In this document: piece after piece, positions 5,691 through 5,798 of the stretch | Position numbering within the stretch: the stretch's first letter is position 1 | Layout of the letters: the number at the start of each line of letters is the position of its first letter | Assembly (NCBI GenBank): GCA_030693565.1 | Contig: JAUYAJ010000082.1 | Location: 1 to 5,798 of the forward strand | Direction of reading: 5' to 3' | Length of the DNA stretch: 5,798 nt | Origin: Rubrivivax sp. | Lineage (GTDB): Bacteria; Pseudomonadota; Gammaproteobacteria; Burkholderiales; Burkholderiaceae_C | Made by a program: the position numbers and the translations under genes | The notes under the pieces: model-generated | Database searches by the model: none | Told to the model about the DNA's origin: nothing | Seen by the model: only the letters and a program-made list of their open reading frames with translations

Positions 5691-5797
5691 CATGCGGCGG
5701 CCGCCAACGGATTGATACGAAAGCCCAGCGCGGCGGCGCGGCGCTTGAGGGCAGCGATGCTGCGCTCACGCTGCTGCTCCTCGTAGCGCTGCTGGCC
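5690..5797 (-). CDS. C-terminal 35 codons of an unrecognised minus-strand gene (partial at window edge)
   Basis: Reading the minus strand from the right edge, one frame runs open for 35 codons to a TGA at 5692-5690. The tail is highly charged (RYEEQQRERSIAALKRRAAA), most likely an amphipathic helix, and ends LGFRINPLAAAA. It is not the C-terminus of YbaB, which would be expected before recR. Basic tails ending in a similar Leu-Gly-Phe pattern occur in some transposases, but this is only a resemblance and I do not recognise the family. G/C third positions dominate in this frame and the hairpin directly after the stop fits a real gene end. The rest of the gene lies outside the window. Confidence 0.45.
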   Translation of the reverse strand, partial: GQQRYEEQQRERSIAALKRRAAALGFRINPLAAAA

Positions 5798-5798
5798 T

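Noticed and set aside
5082..5786. Plus-strand open frame of 234 codons opposite recR
   Set aside because: Antisense shadow of recR; composition is Ala/Arg/Gln/His-rich with no motif, and recR itself is unmistakable.

Overview
This is a strongly GC-rich stretch of bacterial chromosome, densely packed with third-position G/C codons. It most resembles a betaproteobacterium of the order Burkholderiales. That placement rests on the GC content, the short SerB without an N-terminal regulatory domain, the RecR sequence style and the type of 2-oxoacid oxidoreductase. It is an inference from protein character, not a database result.

Left block (about 1-3681, plus strand). A short leader carries a near-perfect FNR/ANR-type palindrome (42-55). 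It is followed by four tightly packed genes: a fused gamma-alpha subunit and a beta subunit of a thiamine diphosphate/[4Fe-4S] 2-oxoacid:acceptor oxidoreductase (KorA, KorB), a rubrerythrin-like diiron protein without a rubredoxin domain, and a RidA/YjgF-family protein. The first three genes are joined by 4-base ATGA stop/start overlaps, and the fourth follows after 11 bases. An oxygen-sensitive iron-sulfur enzyme, a putative peroxide/oxygen-handling diiron protein and a putative reactive-intermediate protein would thus share one operon under an oxygen-sensing regulator. This is the most coherent multi-gene unit in the window.

Middle block (3682-5060, plus strand). serB (phosphoserine phosphatase, last step of serine synthesis) is followed by a small gene for a protein with the zinc signature of the cytidine deaminase-like superfamily (HAE, later CxxC). 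The start of this last gene is odd. The best ribosome binding site and the best codon phase at 4543 belong to a frame that closes at 4647, while the deaminase-like domain lies in another frame. This looks like a frameshift or a very short overlapping upstream ORF.

Right block (5061-5798, minus strand). recR (recombination mediator) is convergent with the deaminase-like gene, and the two stop codons abut as TGATCA. Upstream of recR, where ybaB and dnaX would be expected, there is instead the last 35 codons of an unrecognised minus-strand gene and a weak hairpin with a T-rich tail. No tRNA, rRNA, CRISPR array or complete insertion sequence was seen.
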